64,000 nt of DNA from CAWINY01 sp963837635 (GTDB taxonomy: Bacteria; Acidobacteriota; Terriglobia; Terriglobales; Acidobacteriaceae), in contig CAWINY010000007.1 of the NCBI GenBank assembly GCA_963837635.1, forward strand, positions 558,001 through 622,000, written 5' to 3'. How positions within the stretch are numbered: the stretch's first letter is position 1; the number at the start of each line of letters is the position of its first letter. Below are positions 33,685-42,379 of the stretch, one piece after another. The position numbers and the translations under genes are program-made. Below the pieces are notes generated by a model. That model saw only the letters and a list, made by a program, of their open reading frames with translations. It did no database searches and was not told the origin of the DNA.

Positions 33685-33944
33685 GGCAAACCTTCTTCAA
33701 GACTCAATTTTGAAATGCGCAGCCACATGCCAGACATCCAACCCCCAACCTCACCCCCACAGCACGCGGGCGTGCTGAAAACTGGACAAGCTGTGCGCTC
33801 GTTGGGGGGCCCGCGTCCGGCGCCCTTCGAGTGGTGATCCCAACCAAAAGCATCGGAATCCGAGGGGCCCAGTCGAAGCCAGGAAGCGCTTCGACTTACT
33901 GCTTTTTGAATGCAAACCTTTAACGAATGTATGGAACTGCCAGC

Positions 33945-34721
33945 CTACATGTGCACGCCACCGTTCACATTCAGCTCCTGCCCGGTGATGTAGTCGGCGT
34001 CCGCCGCCAAGAAAGCCGCCGCCTTCGCGACCTCTTCCGGTTCCGCGAAACGGCCTAGCGGAATCTTAGACTTGATTTGCGAAGCCACATTTTCCGGTAT
34101 CGCCATAACCATCTCGGTAGCGGTGTAGCCGGGAGCGATCGCGTTGGCAGTGATGTTGTACTTTGCCATCTCGAGAGCGATCGTCTTGGTGAAGGCTATG
34201 ATGCCGCCCTTGCTGGCCGAATAATTGGCTTGGCCGAAGGCGCCCGACTGACCCACGACCGAGGCGATATTGATCACCCGTCCAAACTTCTGCGCGATCA
34301 TGGCGGGCAAGGCAGCCGAGGTCGTATAGAACGTGCCGTTCAGGTTCACCGAAATCACCTGCGACCAGTCATCCTCGGACATCTTGCGCAAGCTGCGGTC
34401 GCGCGTGATCCCGGCATTGTTCACCAAGATATCCAGTCGTCCCCACTTTTCGAGCACTGTCTTGACAATGCCATGGGCTTCTTCTTTCTTGGCGACGTCG
34501 CCCTGCACCAGCAAACACTCGGAGCCCATCCGGCTAACCTCGGCGGACACGGCTTCGGCGTGCTGCACGTCAGAGCGGAAATTGACGGCAACTTTGGCGC
34601 CGCGCATCGCCAGCTCGAGGGCAATCGCCCGGCCAATGCCGCGCGAGGCGCCGGTGACGAGCGCGACTTTCCCCTCCAGCGAAGAAAACCCCCTGCTGGT
34701 GTCGTTTTGCGTGCAGTTCAT
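33945..34721 (-). CDS. FabG/PhaB-type 3-ketoacyl reductase
   Basis: Start at 34721 has AAGGGAT about eight bases upstream. The 258-residue SDR has TGASRGIGRAIALELA, NNAGITRDRSLRKM, the active site INIASVVGQSG with Y-x3-K in ANYSASKGG, and the end YITGQELNVNGGVHM. It reduces 3-ketoacyl-ACP or acetoacetyl-CoA with NADPH. Long identical blocks with the C-terminal domain of the downstream fusion gene show a duplication. Same strand as the fusion gene, 260 bases apart; the gap has no gene and no clear feature. Confidence 0.9.
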   Translation of the reverse strand: MNCTQNDTSRGFSSLEGKVALVTGASRGIGRAIALELAMRGAKVAVNFRSDVQHAEAVSAEVSRMGSECLLVQGDVAKKEEAHGIVKTVLEKWGRLDILVNNAGITRDRSLRKMSEDDWSQVISVNLNGTFYTTSAALPAMIAQKFGRVINIASVVGQSGAFGQANYSASKGGIIAFTKTIALEMAKYNITANAIAPGYTATEMVMAIPENVASQIKSKIPLGRFAEPEEVAKAAAFLAADADYITGQELNVNGGVHM

Positions 34722-34893
34722 TGATTTATCCCTTGGATATTGAAGTTCCAGGTGTGCCCTTTTACCCGGAATATTTTTCGTAAGAGGTGAACTGCCGAGT
34801 CCGCTTGCGCTAAAATCACCGGCTATGCCCACAAGCCTGAACATTTGGCCAGACTATTCCAGCTCGCAAGCACCCTCGCTGTAAACAGAAGTT

Positions 34894-35079
34894 TTAGGCG
34901 CCGACTGCCCGAACTCGCGTTTCCATGGCCTCGTCTTCCGGCTGGCTCTCCCTCAGGTCCATGGACTGCTCCTCAACCATCTCTCTAAGGTAGAACCAGT
35001 GCTCGACGCTATGTTCGTAACTAGAGTCGTAGGAGCTGATAAGAGAGCGCTGATTTTTATCATTAGGTTTGCCAGTCAT
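34894..35079 (-). CDS. Small acidic hypothetical protein (61 aa)
   Basis: ATG at 35079 has GAGG eight bases upstream; a GTG at 35091 is an alternative. The protein (MTGKPNDKNQRSLISSYDSS, then HWFYLREMVEEQ and Glu-rich tail) is hydrophilic and acidic with one short helix. No family recognised. It could be a stress or spore-coat-like small protein, but nothing shows this. Flanked by gene-poor sequence. Confidence 0.5.
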   Translation of the reverse strand: MTGKPNDKNQRSLISSYDSSYEHSVEHWFYLREMVEEQSMDLRESQPEDEAMETRVRAVGA

Positions 35080-35244
35080 AGGGAGCCTCACTTCGGCAGA
35101 ATAACGATAAGGTCTCTATCTTAGCCGCAATTGACAACTAGGGGTGTGCGGTTGCGCACTTCCGCGTGTGACTTGCATCACCTCAGTGTGGTTGACGCCG
35201 GCTCGAATGTAGCCATCCACCCCGGTGGCTAGCGTCGCAAATTT

Positions 35245-35631
35245 CTAGCCGTAATTCACCGGATTGCGTGCCAGCCAGTGCGCATCCCGGACGGGGGTGG
35301 TTGCTTTCATGGCTCCCCGCGCCAGGACCTGCGTCACGTGCCGGGTGTTCCACGCCAAACCCGTGGTAAACCCCACCGCCGCCCCGAGCAGGGCACCGAG
35401 AACCGTGGTGCCGTTGACCGCCTTCTGCTTGTGGCAAAGCTGGGTGCTCACGGCGCCGGCACATGCGCCGAGTATCGTCGGCATCCAAGCCTGGGTTGCC
35501 GAGCGACTCAGGACGAGGGTCGCCGGTTTGCCGCCGAGTGCCTGCTCGCGATTAGAACGAGCGCCATCCAAGCCGGCCAGCAGCAACTTCCGGCCATAAT
35601 CGACGTTGGACTTCAACCATTGAGAGGTCAT
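35245..35631 (-). CDS. Hypothetical glycine-zipper membrane protein (128 aa)
   Basis: Two weakly hydrophobic Gly/Ala-rich helices are visible, TILGACAGAVSTQLC and TTVLGALLGAAVGFTTGLAW, the second a glycine zipper. Ends are charged. Ribosome site AAAAGGGC about five bases before the ATG. It may belong with the small DUF883-like or glycine-zipper stress proteins by general form, but no family is certain. The two neighbours are also small unknown genes on the same strand. Confidence 0.6.
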   Translation of the reverse strand: MTSQWLKSNVDYGRKLLLAGLDGARSNREQALGGKPATLVLSRSATQAWMPTILGACAGAVSTQLCHKQKAVNGTTVLGALLGAAVGFTTGLAWNTRHVTQVLARGAMKATTPVRDAHWLARNPVNYG

Positions 35632-35692
35632 GTTGCCCTTTTCGAAATCTTTTTTCCTAGCCAGCGCAGAGCGCGTCTTGCGGACAGAATTC

Positions 35693-35911
35693 CTAGCCGG
35701 CCATCGCCAGCGCTGCTTGCAGGGTTGCTACGCGATGGTCGTCAGTAGAATTGATCGTACTGGGTGTAGATTGGCAATCGTTCTCGATACAGGAATCCAG
35801 CAAACTGCTGGCCTTGACCAAGTGAGCGAATGCTTGCTCCAACGCTCCAGTGGATAATAGCTGCGATGCGTCGTTCAGATATCCGTGAACTTGCTCCAGT
35901 TCGGTATACAT
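35693..35911 (-). CDS. Small helical hypothetical protein (72 aa)
   Basis: The ATG at 35911 is favoured by CGGAGAA just upstream; the frame also opens earlier at 35944. The protein is helical (MYTELEQVHGYLNDASQLLS, then LEQAFAHLVKASSLLDSCIE) with a TPR-like look and a short polar C terminus. No family recognised. It precedes the glycine-zipper gene by about 60 bases in the same direction and may share its transcript. Confidence 0.55.
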   Translation of the reverse strand: MYTELEQVHGYLNDASQLLSTGALEQAFAHLVKASSLLDSCIENDCQSTPSTINSTDDHRVATLQAALAMAG

Positions 35912-36210
35912 CAACTTCTCCGTAAGAATGAAAAACATCGCCAAGGCACTTTACCAAGGACGGCCTTGACTCATTACGATAGTAACCGGGTTCGCAGTGC
36001 GCCAGGTTACCATTTAATGAATTGTTCGAAACAAAAACCCAATGTTTCGCTGCAGCAGGTAGTCTTCCGTAAGACCGCTAAGAAAGCAGCTCAGTCACGA
36101 GACCCGCGGGGGGCGGTCACGTTCAAGCTCAGTAGTTCAGATGCGATCCCGAGCAGAAGCGATGTCTAGCTCCAGAACAAAATACGCGCATCCATGAATA
36201 GGGGGTGAGC

Positions 36211-37071
36211 ATGTCTACCGTGCGAGAACCGGCGGTTGCCGGACAGTTCTACCCCGGCAGTCCCGCGAAACTGTTGCGCGACGTACAAAGCTATACCGTG
36301 GCTGCCGGCCCGAAGCTAACCGCCTTTGGCTGCATCGTGCCGCATGCAGGCTATCTGTATTCCGGGCAGGTCGCGGGCGAGGTGTACGCCAGAACCCAGT
36401 TGCCCAAGCGATTCATCCTCCTGTGCCCGAACCACACTGGAATGGGAACCCCGCTGTCCATTATGAGCGAGGGCCGGTGGCGGACGCCGCTGGGCGAGGT
36501 CCCGGTAGATGCCGAACTCGCGCAACGGCTAAAGCAAAACTTTAAGTTACTTTCCGAAGACACGCTGGCGCAAGTCTCTGAGCATGCCCTGGAAGTGCAG
36601 CTTCCCTTTCTGCAGGCGCTGGTTGGAGACTTCTCCTTTGTTCCGATTACCGTCGGAACCTCCCGCCTGGAGGCGCTGCTGGGACTTGGCGAAGCCATGG
36701 GACGCCTGCTGCATGACCGCGGGGCACGAAGCGGCGGCGCCTCGCCGGCAGGCACCGGCTCCGACCAACCGGAGCAGGAGGTGCTGATTGTGGCCTCCAG
36801 CGACATGAACCACTACGAGTCCGACCAGGTGACGCGCATCAAGGATCACCGGGCGCTGGATCCAATCCTGGCGCTCGACCCGGTCGGCCTGTACGAAGTA
36901 GTGACGCAGCAGCACATCTCGATGTGCGGCTTCGGCCCAGCCGTCGCCATGATTCAGGCCGCCAAGATGCTAGGCGCAACCCGGGGAGAACTCATCCGCT
37001 ATGCAACCTCGGGAGACATCAACGGCCAGCGCGATCACGTCGTTGGGTACGCCGGGGTAGTCGTGGTGTAA
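36211..37071 (+). CDS. amrB: MEMO1-family protein (AmmeMemoRadiSam system B)
   Basis: From the ATG at 36211 (AGGGGGTGAG upstream; GTG at 36205 is an alternative) the protein is about 286 residues. Conserved marks are REPAVAGQFYPG, GCIVPHAGYLYSGQVAGEVY, LCPNHTGMG, EHALEVQLPFLQ, ASSDMNHYE and CGFGPAVAMI. Three His-containing motifs line the site as in MEMO proteins. In bacteria it often travels with AmmeMemoRadiSam A and C; those partners are absent here. Its biochemical role is not established. A non-conserved insert (ARSGGASPAGTGSDQP) lies near residue 170. Confidence 0.9.
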   Translation: MSTVREPAVAGQFYPGSPAKLLRDVQSYTVAAGPKLTAFGCIVPHAGYLYSGQVAGEVYARTQLPKRFILLCPNHTGMGTPLSIMSEGRWRTPLGEVPVDAELAQRLKQNFKLLSEDTLAQVSEHALEVQLPFLQALVGDFSFVPITVGTSRLEALLGLGEAMGRLLHDRGARSGGASPAGTGSDQPEQEVLIVASSDMNHYESDQVTRIKDHRALDPILALDPVGLYEVVTQQHISMCGFGPAVAMIQAAKMLGATRGELIRYATSGDINGQRDHVVGYAGVVVV

Positions 37072-37084
37072 GCTGCTATTCAAT

Positions 37085-37132
37085 AGCGCTTTGGGCTCTT
37101 GGCTCTTGGCTCTTGGCTCTTGGCTTTTGGCG
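37085..37132. repeat. GGCTCTTGG / GGCTTTTGG short tandem repeat
   Basis: Four successive units of CTCTTGG-type sequence lie between the convergent MEMO1 and FecR genes. Similar words recur at 39912-39950 and 42290-42370. Confidence 0.7.
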
Positions 37133-37140
37133 TCAGACAA

Positions 37141-38622
37141 CTACCGGCCACGATTACCAAAGCCGCCATGTCCGCCGTGTCCCTCATGTCCAGACGGAGC
37201 GGACGTACCCATCCCCGGCCCCATGGTGGAAATGCCCGTGCCAAGCCCCCCGGTGGAAGTTCCCGTTGGGCCCATCTCAGAGGTGTGTCCAACCGGCGCG
37301 GCCTCGGACCGTGGAGCTGACCCTGCGTGCGGTACCGCACTCGTGTGAGGCATTTCCGAAGGTCTGCCGATGTGCGATGATTCCTGACCAGGCATGCTCA
37401 CCCTAGGTGGAATCATAGTGGGACGCGGACGCGGACCGTTTGGATTCTGCACGATCCCCGGCGCGGTCACCACCGTGGCTCCTTTGGGAAGCGGATTCCC
37501 ACGTAGTATCTGCACCCCCTGGGCATTCGTCGGCAAAGCGAGGCTAGGGTTGTTCTGAAAGATGACCGTCGGCTGTCCTGGTCGGGGAGGCTTGGAAGGC
37601 GGCTGCAACCCCGCGAACTTAGCCGGTGCATCCACCACGTGCGGCACCGTGTACCAGGCATTCCAAAAGCCCGGCTGCCATGCCCATCCCCATCCGGGGA
37701 CAAACACCCAGGTTCCATGGCGATAGGGCAGCCACCCCCACGGATAACCCGAAACCCAAGTCCAGCCGAAACTCGGATACCAGCACCAGGCGCCGTTGGT
37801 GAACGGGCTCCAGCCAAAGGACGCGTTATAAGGCTGCCAGAGCGTCCCATAACCAGGCAAGGAGTACCATCCGCCGTAATAATTCATATCACCCCAACCC
37901 GAGTACGAGCTGTAGGCGCTGCCAAAACCGGAGTTGGAAGCATACTCTTGCCGGTATTGCGTTCGGTTGTTGTCCCAAGCATCCTCGGGCTGAGGCGGGA
38001 CGCCTTTCGCAATCTGAACCAGCGAGCTGTCGGACGGCAGCGTGGCCGTCTCGTTCTTTTTGACTGTGGCGGTCTCGCCTTCGCCGATTAGTTTGATCTG
38101 CCCCTCAAATACCGCAAGCTGCGTCTCCTCCGGAACGACGTTCACGCGGAAGTGCGCGGTGTGGTCCAAGACAATCCGGCGGCCGGAGAGAGCCAGCGTC
38201 ACCTGGTCTTTGGCATGGCGGCGGACGTGAAAGTACGCGGTGCCGCTATTCACGGCAATCGTCGTGATTTTACTTCCGGCAGCGGTACCCGAAAGTTCCG
38301 GGAAGCCGACTTCGCTGCGCGGCACAAGCCGGACCACGGTATCGCTTTCCAACTCGACTTCAGCCTGGCCATCATCACCGGCGCGCAGCGTGGTGCCTTC
38401 GGTGATGGGCATGTTTTCAATTGCCTTCTCGAATCCCTGGCCGAGGTTGCGGTCGATCTGAACCTCGCCTTGCACGAAACTCAGACGCACAATGCGCGCG
38501 CGGGACACCCCGGGCTGCGACATTGCCTCCTCTGCCTGCGGAGACGCGGACCAAGCCGGCGGCCCGATCAGCAGGAGCATCAGCCCCGCCGCCCAAACCA
38601 GCGCCAACCTGACGTGTTTCAT
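37141..38622 (-). CDS. Secreted FecR-domain protein with Trp/Tyr/Gly-rich repeats
   Basis: A signal peptide (LVWAAGLMLLLIGPPAWSAS) leads the 493-residue protein. Residues about 40-195 form a FecR-type domain (VRLSFVQGEVQIDRN, GTTLRAGDDGQAEVELESD, LAVFEGQIKLI). Then comes an aromatic region with repeated W-x-P/G units (GTWVFVPGWGWAWQPGFWNA) and finally a Pro/Gly/His-rich tail ending in GHGGHGGFGNRGR. No TonB system is near, so a signalling role like true FecR is unlikely; a surface or cell-wall function fits better. Ribosome site GGGAGAAG. Just downstream lies a GGCTCTTGG repeat. Confidence 0.85.
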   Translation of the reverse strand: MKHVRLALVWAAGLMLLLIGPPAWSASPQAEEAMSQPGVSRARIVRLSFVQGEVQIDRNLGQGFEKAIENMPITEGTTLRAGDDGQAEVELESDTVVRLVPRSEVGFPELSGTAAGSKITTIAVNSGTAYFHVRRHAKDQVTLALSGRRIVLDHTAHFRVNVVPEETQLAVFEGQIKLIGEGETATVKKNETATLPSDSSLVQIAKGVPPQPEDAWDNNRTQYRQEYASNSGFGSAYSSYSGWGDMNYYGGWYSLPGYGTLWQPYNASFGWSPFTNGAWCWYPSFGWTWVSGYPWGWLPYRHGTWVFVPGWGWAWQPGFWNAWYTVPHVVDAPAKFAGLQPPSKPPRPGQPTVIFQNNPSLALPTNAQGVQILRGNPLPKGATVVTAPGIVQNPNGPRPRPTMIPPRVSMPGQESSHIGRPSEMPHTSAVPHAGSAPRSEAAPVGHTSEMGPTGTSTGGLGTGISTMGPGMGTSAPSGHEGHGGHGGFGNRGR

Positions 38623-38699
38623 AAACTTCTCCCGCTATCCTATTTATTTAGATGGCCGATTCGTCACGGCAGACTCCAGTCACCCATTTTGCCGCTGAT

Positions 38700-38822
38700 G
38701 CACGCTGATTGATGCTGATTTCTTTTTACGACCGGAAAAAACCACTAGCCGTTGATCAACGCTGATTGGAGGAGGCTCGAAAATTCATTTCTGATCAGCG
38801 TCTATCAGCGCAAATCAGCGGC
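38700..38822. repeat. TGATCAGCG-type interspersed repeat
   Basis: Repeated units GCACGCTGATTGATGCTGAT, GTTGATCAACGCTGATTGG and TGATCAGCGTCTATCAGCGC fill most of the spacer between two minus-strand genes; family as at 5196 and 56995. Confidence 0.75.
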
Positions 38823-38856
38823 TCATATCTTCCAGCGGGATGCCTGAGGCGGTTTT

Positions 38857-39876
38857 TCAGTTCGGTTTTGTTTGCTGGTTGGGGTCCCATTGTGGAGCCG
38901 TTTCCGGCTGGCTCGCTGGAGCCGACCCCTTACCGTTGTTATTGGTGCTGGGCTGATCCGTCGCCTCTCCCGGGCGGCGCAGGGTTGGAGCGTTCGCCGG
39001 CTTTTTCTCTTCTTCGCTGCTTGTGCTTGCCGCTTTGGGCTGCTCTTTGAGGACGACCTCTTTATCGGTGCGGACCACCTTGGTCCCGTCCACCTTCATG
39101 ATCTCGAGTCGCGCCACTTCGTCGCCGACAAAGCGCACGAATTGAACTTCCTCGGGCGGCTGGCCGTAGATCCATTCTTCATAAGCCCCCCACACCGGAT
39201 CGGTTTCACGAATCTTCTGCTCCGGTTTGCCCTTGGCGTAGCCCACCATCTCCCGGTTCATGCCCACCAGCACCTGATGGTTCTTAATCGCCTCTTTGAC
39301 CTGCGGAGGCACTGTCTCCACATACGCCTCCACTGCGGACATCGCATGGAAGTCCAGCACCGGGGAAAGCAGCTCGCGAATCTGGTCGCCGGTTATCTCC
39401 GGCACGAACTGGTCGAAGGCCAGCTCCACGGAAGTGCCTTTGGGATTGAGCGGCTGATCGCTGGTCTGGGGACTCGCCATGCCTCCCATGCCGACCTGCA
39501 CATGCTGATACCACTTGCCTTTCTTCTTCGCACCCCCATTGATCACAAAAAGGATGGATTTTGCCTTGATCTCGACGCTCGTAATCTGCGCCCGCTCCCC
39601 GGGCTTCACCGCCGGGCCGAATTTTGTAAAAAGAGCGTCCAAGTCCGGCCCTTCCGGCAGGACCTTGCCGTCTTTGATGATTAACCCTTTTTCGCCGCCG
39701 GGAAGCGAACTGCGAGCGAAGACGAACTCGGCGGTCAGGCTGCGGATCACCATCATCCGGTCCTGGCCCGACATCGGTTTGGACAGATCGGGCGCGGCGG
39801 GTTTGGAGTCGGCCATCGCCGCCGGAATAGACAAGAGCAGGGCGGCAAGCAAAATCTCTGCGGTGCGGAAGCGCAT
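38857..39876 (-). CDS. Exported protein of unknown function (339 aa)
   Basis: The ATG at 39876 gives a good signal peptide (ILLAALLLSIPAAMADS). The mature part has SLTAEFVFARSSLPGGEKG, then ITSVEIKAKSILFVINGGAK, a segment with FDQFVPEITGDQIRELLSPV and a Lys/Pro-rich low-complexity tail with KKPANAPTLRRPGE. No enzyme motif seen and I do not recognise the family. It probably acts in the periplasm or outside. The gene is alone, separated by repeats from its neighbours. Confidence 0.75.
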   Translation of the reverse strand: MRFRTAEILLAALLLSIPAAMADSKPAAPDLSKPMSGQDRMMVIRSLTAEFVFARSSLPGGEKGLIIKDGKVLPEGPDLDALFTKFGPAVKPGERAQITSVEIKAKSILFVINGGAKKKGKWYQHVQVGMGGMASPQTSDQPLNPKGTSVELAFDQFVPEITGDQIRELLSPVLDFHAMSAVEAYVETVPPQVKEAIKNHQVLVGMNREMVGYAKGKPEQKIRETDPVWGAYEEWIYGQPPEEVQFVRFVGDEVARLEIMKVDGTKVVRTDKEVVLKEQPKAASTSSEEEKKPANAPTLRRPGEATDQPSTNNNGKGSAPASQPETAPQWDPNQQTKPN

Positions 39877-40009
39877 GGAAGTCGGCTCTTGGACCGCCAA
39901 CAGCTACTGCCATTGGCGCTCTTGGCGTTTGGCTTTTAGCTTTTGGCTGCCCGTTCGGACTATTTGGATGCCGGTCAAGAACAGAGCGAAACAAGTACTC
40001 AGTACTGTC

Positions 40010-40873
40010 CTATGAAATCATCATCGGCTGTTCTGGCGTGAATTCTGGAACCGCTCTCTGCCGGAGCCAGCGTAGGACAAGCAAGAAACCAAACGCGATG
40101 GCCACCGCTCCGGCCACTCCCGCCTCGACGCCGTAGGCGCCGCCGGTCAGCCAGCTCGGTCCGGAAGGGTGAGATTCCACCAGCACGGAAAACTCGTTCT
40201 CTCCGCTCACCGGCAAGCCGAAAATCAATCCCATGGTAATGTTCCAGGCAAAATGAATGCCCCAGCACATCCACAGGGAGTGGGTCCGCAGCAACACCAG
40301 CGAAAACAGCACGCCCACGGCAATGGTATTGAGCAGACCCCATACGGAGGCGTCCGGATTGCCTAGGTGCACGACGCCGAACAGCGCCGATGAGCCGACG
40401 ATCGCCCAAACGGGTCCCACTGCATCCACCAGCCGCTGAAACGGGTAGCCGCGGAACATCAGCTCTTCGGCCATGGCTCCGGTGGAAAGGATCACCACTA
40501 CCGCCGCCGCCAATTTCAGCGTCCGTCCGGTGACGTGCCAGTGCATGTGCAATCCGCCCGCAGCGGCTACCAGTACGACAGCGACGATGATCATCCCCGC
40601 GCCGAGCAACAGACCCTGGGCGGCATCGCGCCACCAACCTTTGCCCAACCCCAACCCGATGCTTGCCAGCGGACGTTCCTCAATGCCGTCCAGTTGAGTC
40701 AGCAAGAAGGCGAACCCGATCAGCAGCAAAACCATGCTGAGCGGCCGGTAAACCAGATCAAAACGGCGGAAGCTGGTGTGCGGAGACAGGTACGGCGCAA
40801 CGAAAAAGGTCACCGCAACCCAAACTGCCACCCCCGCGACAAACGACCGCGCTGCTCGCCGGTTAAACCTCAT
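40010..40873 (-). CDS. CPBP-family intramembrane protease
   Basis: ATG at 40873 overlaps the upstream kinase stop by four bases, with GGAACGGAAG as ribosome site. The 287-residue protein has about eight membrane helices and all CPBP (Abi/CAAX) motifs: EELMFRGYPFQRL (Glu-Glu and Arg), FGVVHLG (His) and HFAWNITMG (His and Asn). The family cleaves peptides within membranes using Glu and His; it includes Rce1-like CAAX enzymes and bacteriocin-immunity proteins. Substrate unknown. Coupling to a sugar kinase is unusual and no clear joint role is evident. Confidence 0.88.
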   Translation of the reverse strand: MRFNRRAARSFVAGVAVWVAVTFFVAPYLSPHTSFRRFDLVYRPLSMVLLLIGFAFLLTQLDGIEERPLASIGLGLGKGWWRDAAQGLLLGAGMIIVAVVLVAAAGGLHMHWHVTGRTLKLAAAVVVILSTGAMAEELMFRGYPFQRLVDAVGPVWAIVGSSALFGVVHLGNPDASVWGLLNTIAVGVLFSLVLLRTHSLWMCWGIHFAWNITMGLIFGLPVSGENEFSVLVESHPSGPSWLTGGAYGVEAGVAGAVAIAFGFLLVLRWLRQRAVPEFTPEQPMMIS

Positions 40874-42009
40874 CGCTTCCGTTCCTTTGCCCCAGGCCGC
40901 ACCGGGGTGCCGCAACTTGGTTGAGGATTTTTGGCTTTTGCCGAAGCTCCCTGGGGCACAACGCTTTCCACCGTCAATCCGGTGCGCGCCACACGGAACG
41001 CCAGCACTTGGCCGCCGCTCTGGCGCAGCACCTCGCTGACCCGCTGCTTCGCGCCGTCTTTCACCATCACGACGACGCAGCCGCCTCCACCTGCGCCGCA
41101 GACCTTCGCCGCCACCGCCCCATGCTTTCTCCCCGCTGCAATCAGCTCGTCAATCAGCGGCGTCGTGATCCCGGGGGCGTTGGTCTTGCGCAGCTTCCAT
41201 TCCTGGCGCAGCAGACGCGCAACCTGCTCCCAATCCGAGCCGCACAAGGCCTGGTGCATGGCGCGCGCGATCTCGGCGATCTTCTCAAAATTGCGTTGCA
41301 CACGGAGGTCGCCGTCGATATGGGCCTTGAACACCTCCCAGTTGTTGATCCCCGACTGCCGCGGCGCGCCGGTGTAGACCAGCACAAACCGGCGGTCAAT
41401 CTCCTCGGGTACCACGGGCACGGCCTCGCGGTGAATGCCATCCGGGTCGAGATGGATGGCGTTCACCCCGCCGTACAGCGCCGGATAATAATCCTGGCAG
41501 CCGGTAGGCACCCGAATCACCTGCGCCTCGACGTTCTGAGCGAGGACACGGATCTCCTCCCGCGAGAGGATACGTCCGCTGTAACGCGCCAGTGCCGCAG
41601 CCGTGGCCACCATCAGCGCCGAGGAACCGGAAATTCCCGCGCCCGCCGGTGATTCCGAGCGCGTCTCCAGCGTAAAGCCGCCTTGTGGCATGAAAAACTT
41701 CACCAGATGACCGCCGATGGCATGGCGATAGGATCGCGCCGCGCACAACGCTTCGAGACTCTCGAAGCTCTCCTCCCGGCCCGTATCGACCGAGCGCAGA
41801 TGGATGGCCCGGCCACGGCCCGGCATAATACGGCAACTGGTCCGGAGGCTGATCCCGAAGTTCACGGTTACGGCACCGGGATGGAACAGATAGAGCGGCC
41901 AAAGGTCGAGCGTGCCGCCGGCCAAGTCAACGCGGCAAGGGGCTTGCGCGAGGATAGACCCGCCTGGTTGAAAATGGCTGTTCATGGGACGCACTGCACT
42001 TTGTATCAT
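40870..42009 (-). CDS. GHMP-family sugar kinase (heptose/galactose kinase-like)
   Basis: The 379-residue kinase has motif 1 APCRVDLAGGTLDLWPLY, ATP loop SPAGAGISGSSALMVATAAA and motif 3 KVCGAGGGGCVVVMV, with GCQDYYPALYGGVNAIHL between. This pattern is closest to D-glycero-D-manno-heptose 7-phosphate kinase (HddA) or L-fucose kinase-type GHMP enzymes. Substrate not provable here. An ATG at 41985 is an alternative start. The C terminus ends in a Lys/Pro-rich tail that runs into the CPBP gene. Confidence 0.85.
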   Translation of the reverse strand: MIQSAVRPMNSHFQPGGSILAQAPCRVDLAGGTLDLWPLYLFHPGAVTVNFGISLRTSCRIMPGRGRAIHLRSVDTGREESFESLEALCAARSYRHAIGGHLVKFFMPQGGFTLETRSESPAGAGISGSSALMVATAAALARYSGRILSREEIRVLAQNVEAQVIRVPTGCQDYYPALYGGVNAIHLDPDGIHREAVPVVPEEIDRRFVLVYTGAPRQSGINNWEVFKAHIDGDLRVQRNFEKIAEIARAMHQALCGSDWEQVARLLRQEWKLRKTNAPGITTPLIDELIAAGRKHGAVAAKVCGAGGGGCVVVMVKDGAKQRVSEVLRQSGGQVLAFRVARTGLTVESVVPQGASAKAKNPQPSCGTPVRPGAKERKR

Positions 42010-42379
42010 GCCGGTGCGTTGTAAAAGAAGTCATCAGTCATCAGCCGTCAGCAATCAGGCACCGAGGGTGCCCCACATCTGCGCGTTTTTCGCAGATGTG
42101 GGTGTTTCTCTTAGCCAATATTTACGCGCGAAGTGAGCGCGCACTTCCGACCAATAACCAACCCGCAGCTCACGATAGTATCGTCCCTCCGGGACTCAAA
42201 GAGGATTTCATGGAAGGGACCCAGCACTTCCTCGCCCCTGCGGGGCTCGGGCGTGCTGGGCTACTATCGGCCGTCCCTTCGGGACTTGCCAAAAGCCAAG
42301 GCCAAGAGCCAAAAAGCGAATTCGGAGCAACTGCGAGCCGAGAGCTGCTGGCTGATGGCTGACGGCTGATGGCCGAAAA
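42010..42379. other. Repeat-filled intergenic region
   Basis: No gene is seen. It holds a family A palindrome (42064-42104), an inverted block GACCCAGCAC ... GTGCTGGGCTA around 42218-42262 with a GCCCCTGCGGGGC core, and short AGCCAAG/GGCTGATGG tandem words up to the stop of the next gene. Confidence 0.7.
42064..42104. repeat. Palindromic repeat family A, short copy
   Basis: GAGGGTGCCCCACATCTGCG and CGCAGATGTGGGTG pair around a TTTTT loop. It equals one half of the copies at 10475 and 55368. Confidence 0.85.

Noticed and set aside
31633..33837. Open frame of 734 codons opposite the KAS III-FabG fusion
   Set aside because: Shadow of the fusion gene; composition typical of antisense frames.
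35080..35244. GC/AT shift that might mark a genomic island
   Set aside because: The change is short and there is no integrase, attachment site or tRNA.
37085..37132. GGCTCTTGG tandem as a phase-variation tract
   Set aside because: It lies between convergent gene ends, not in a promoter or reading frame.
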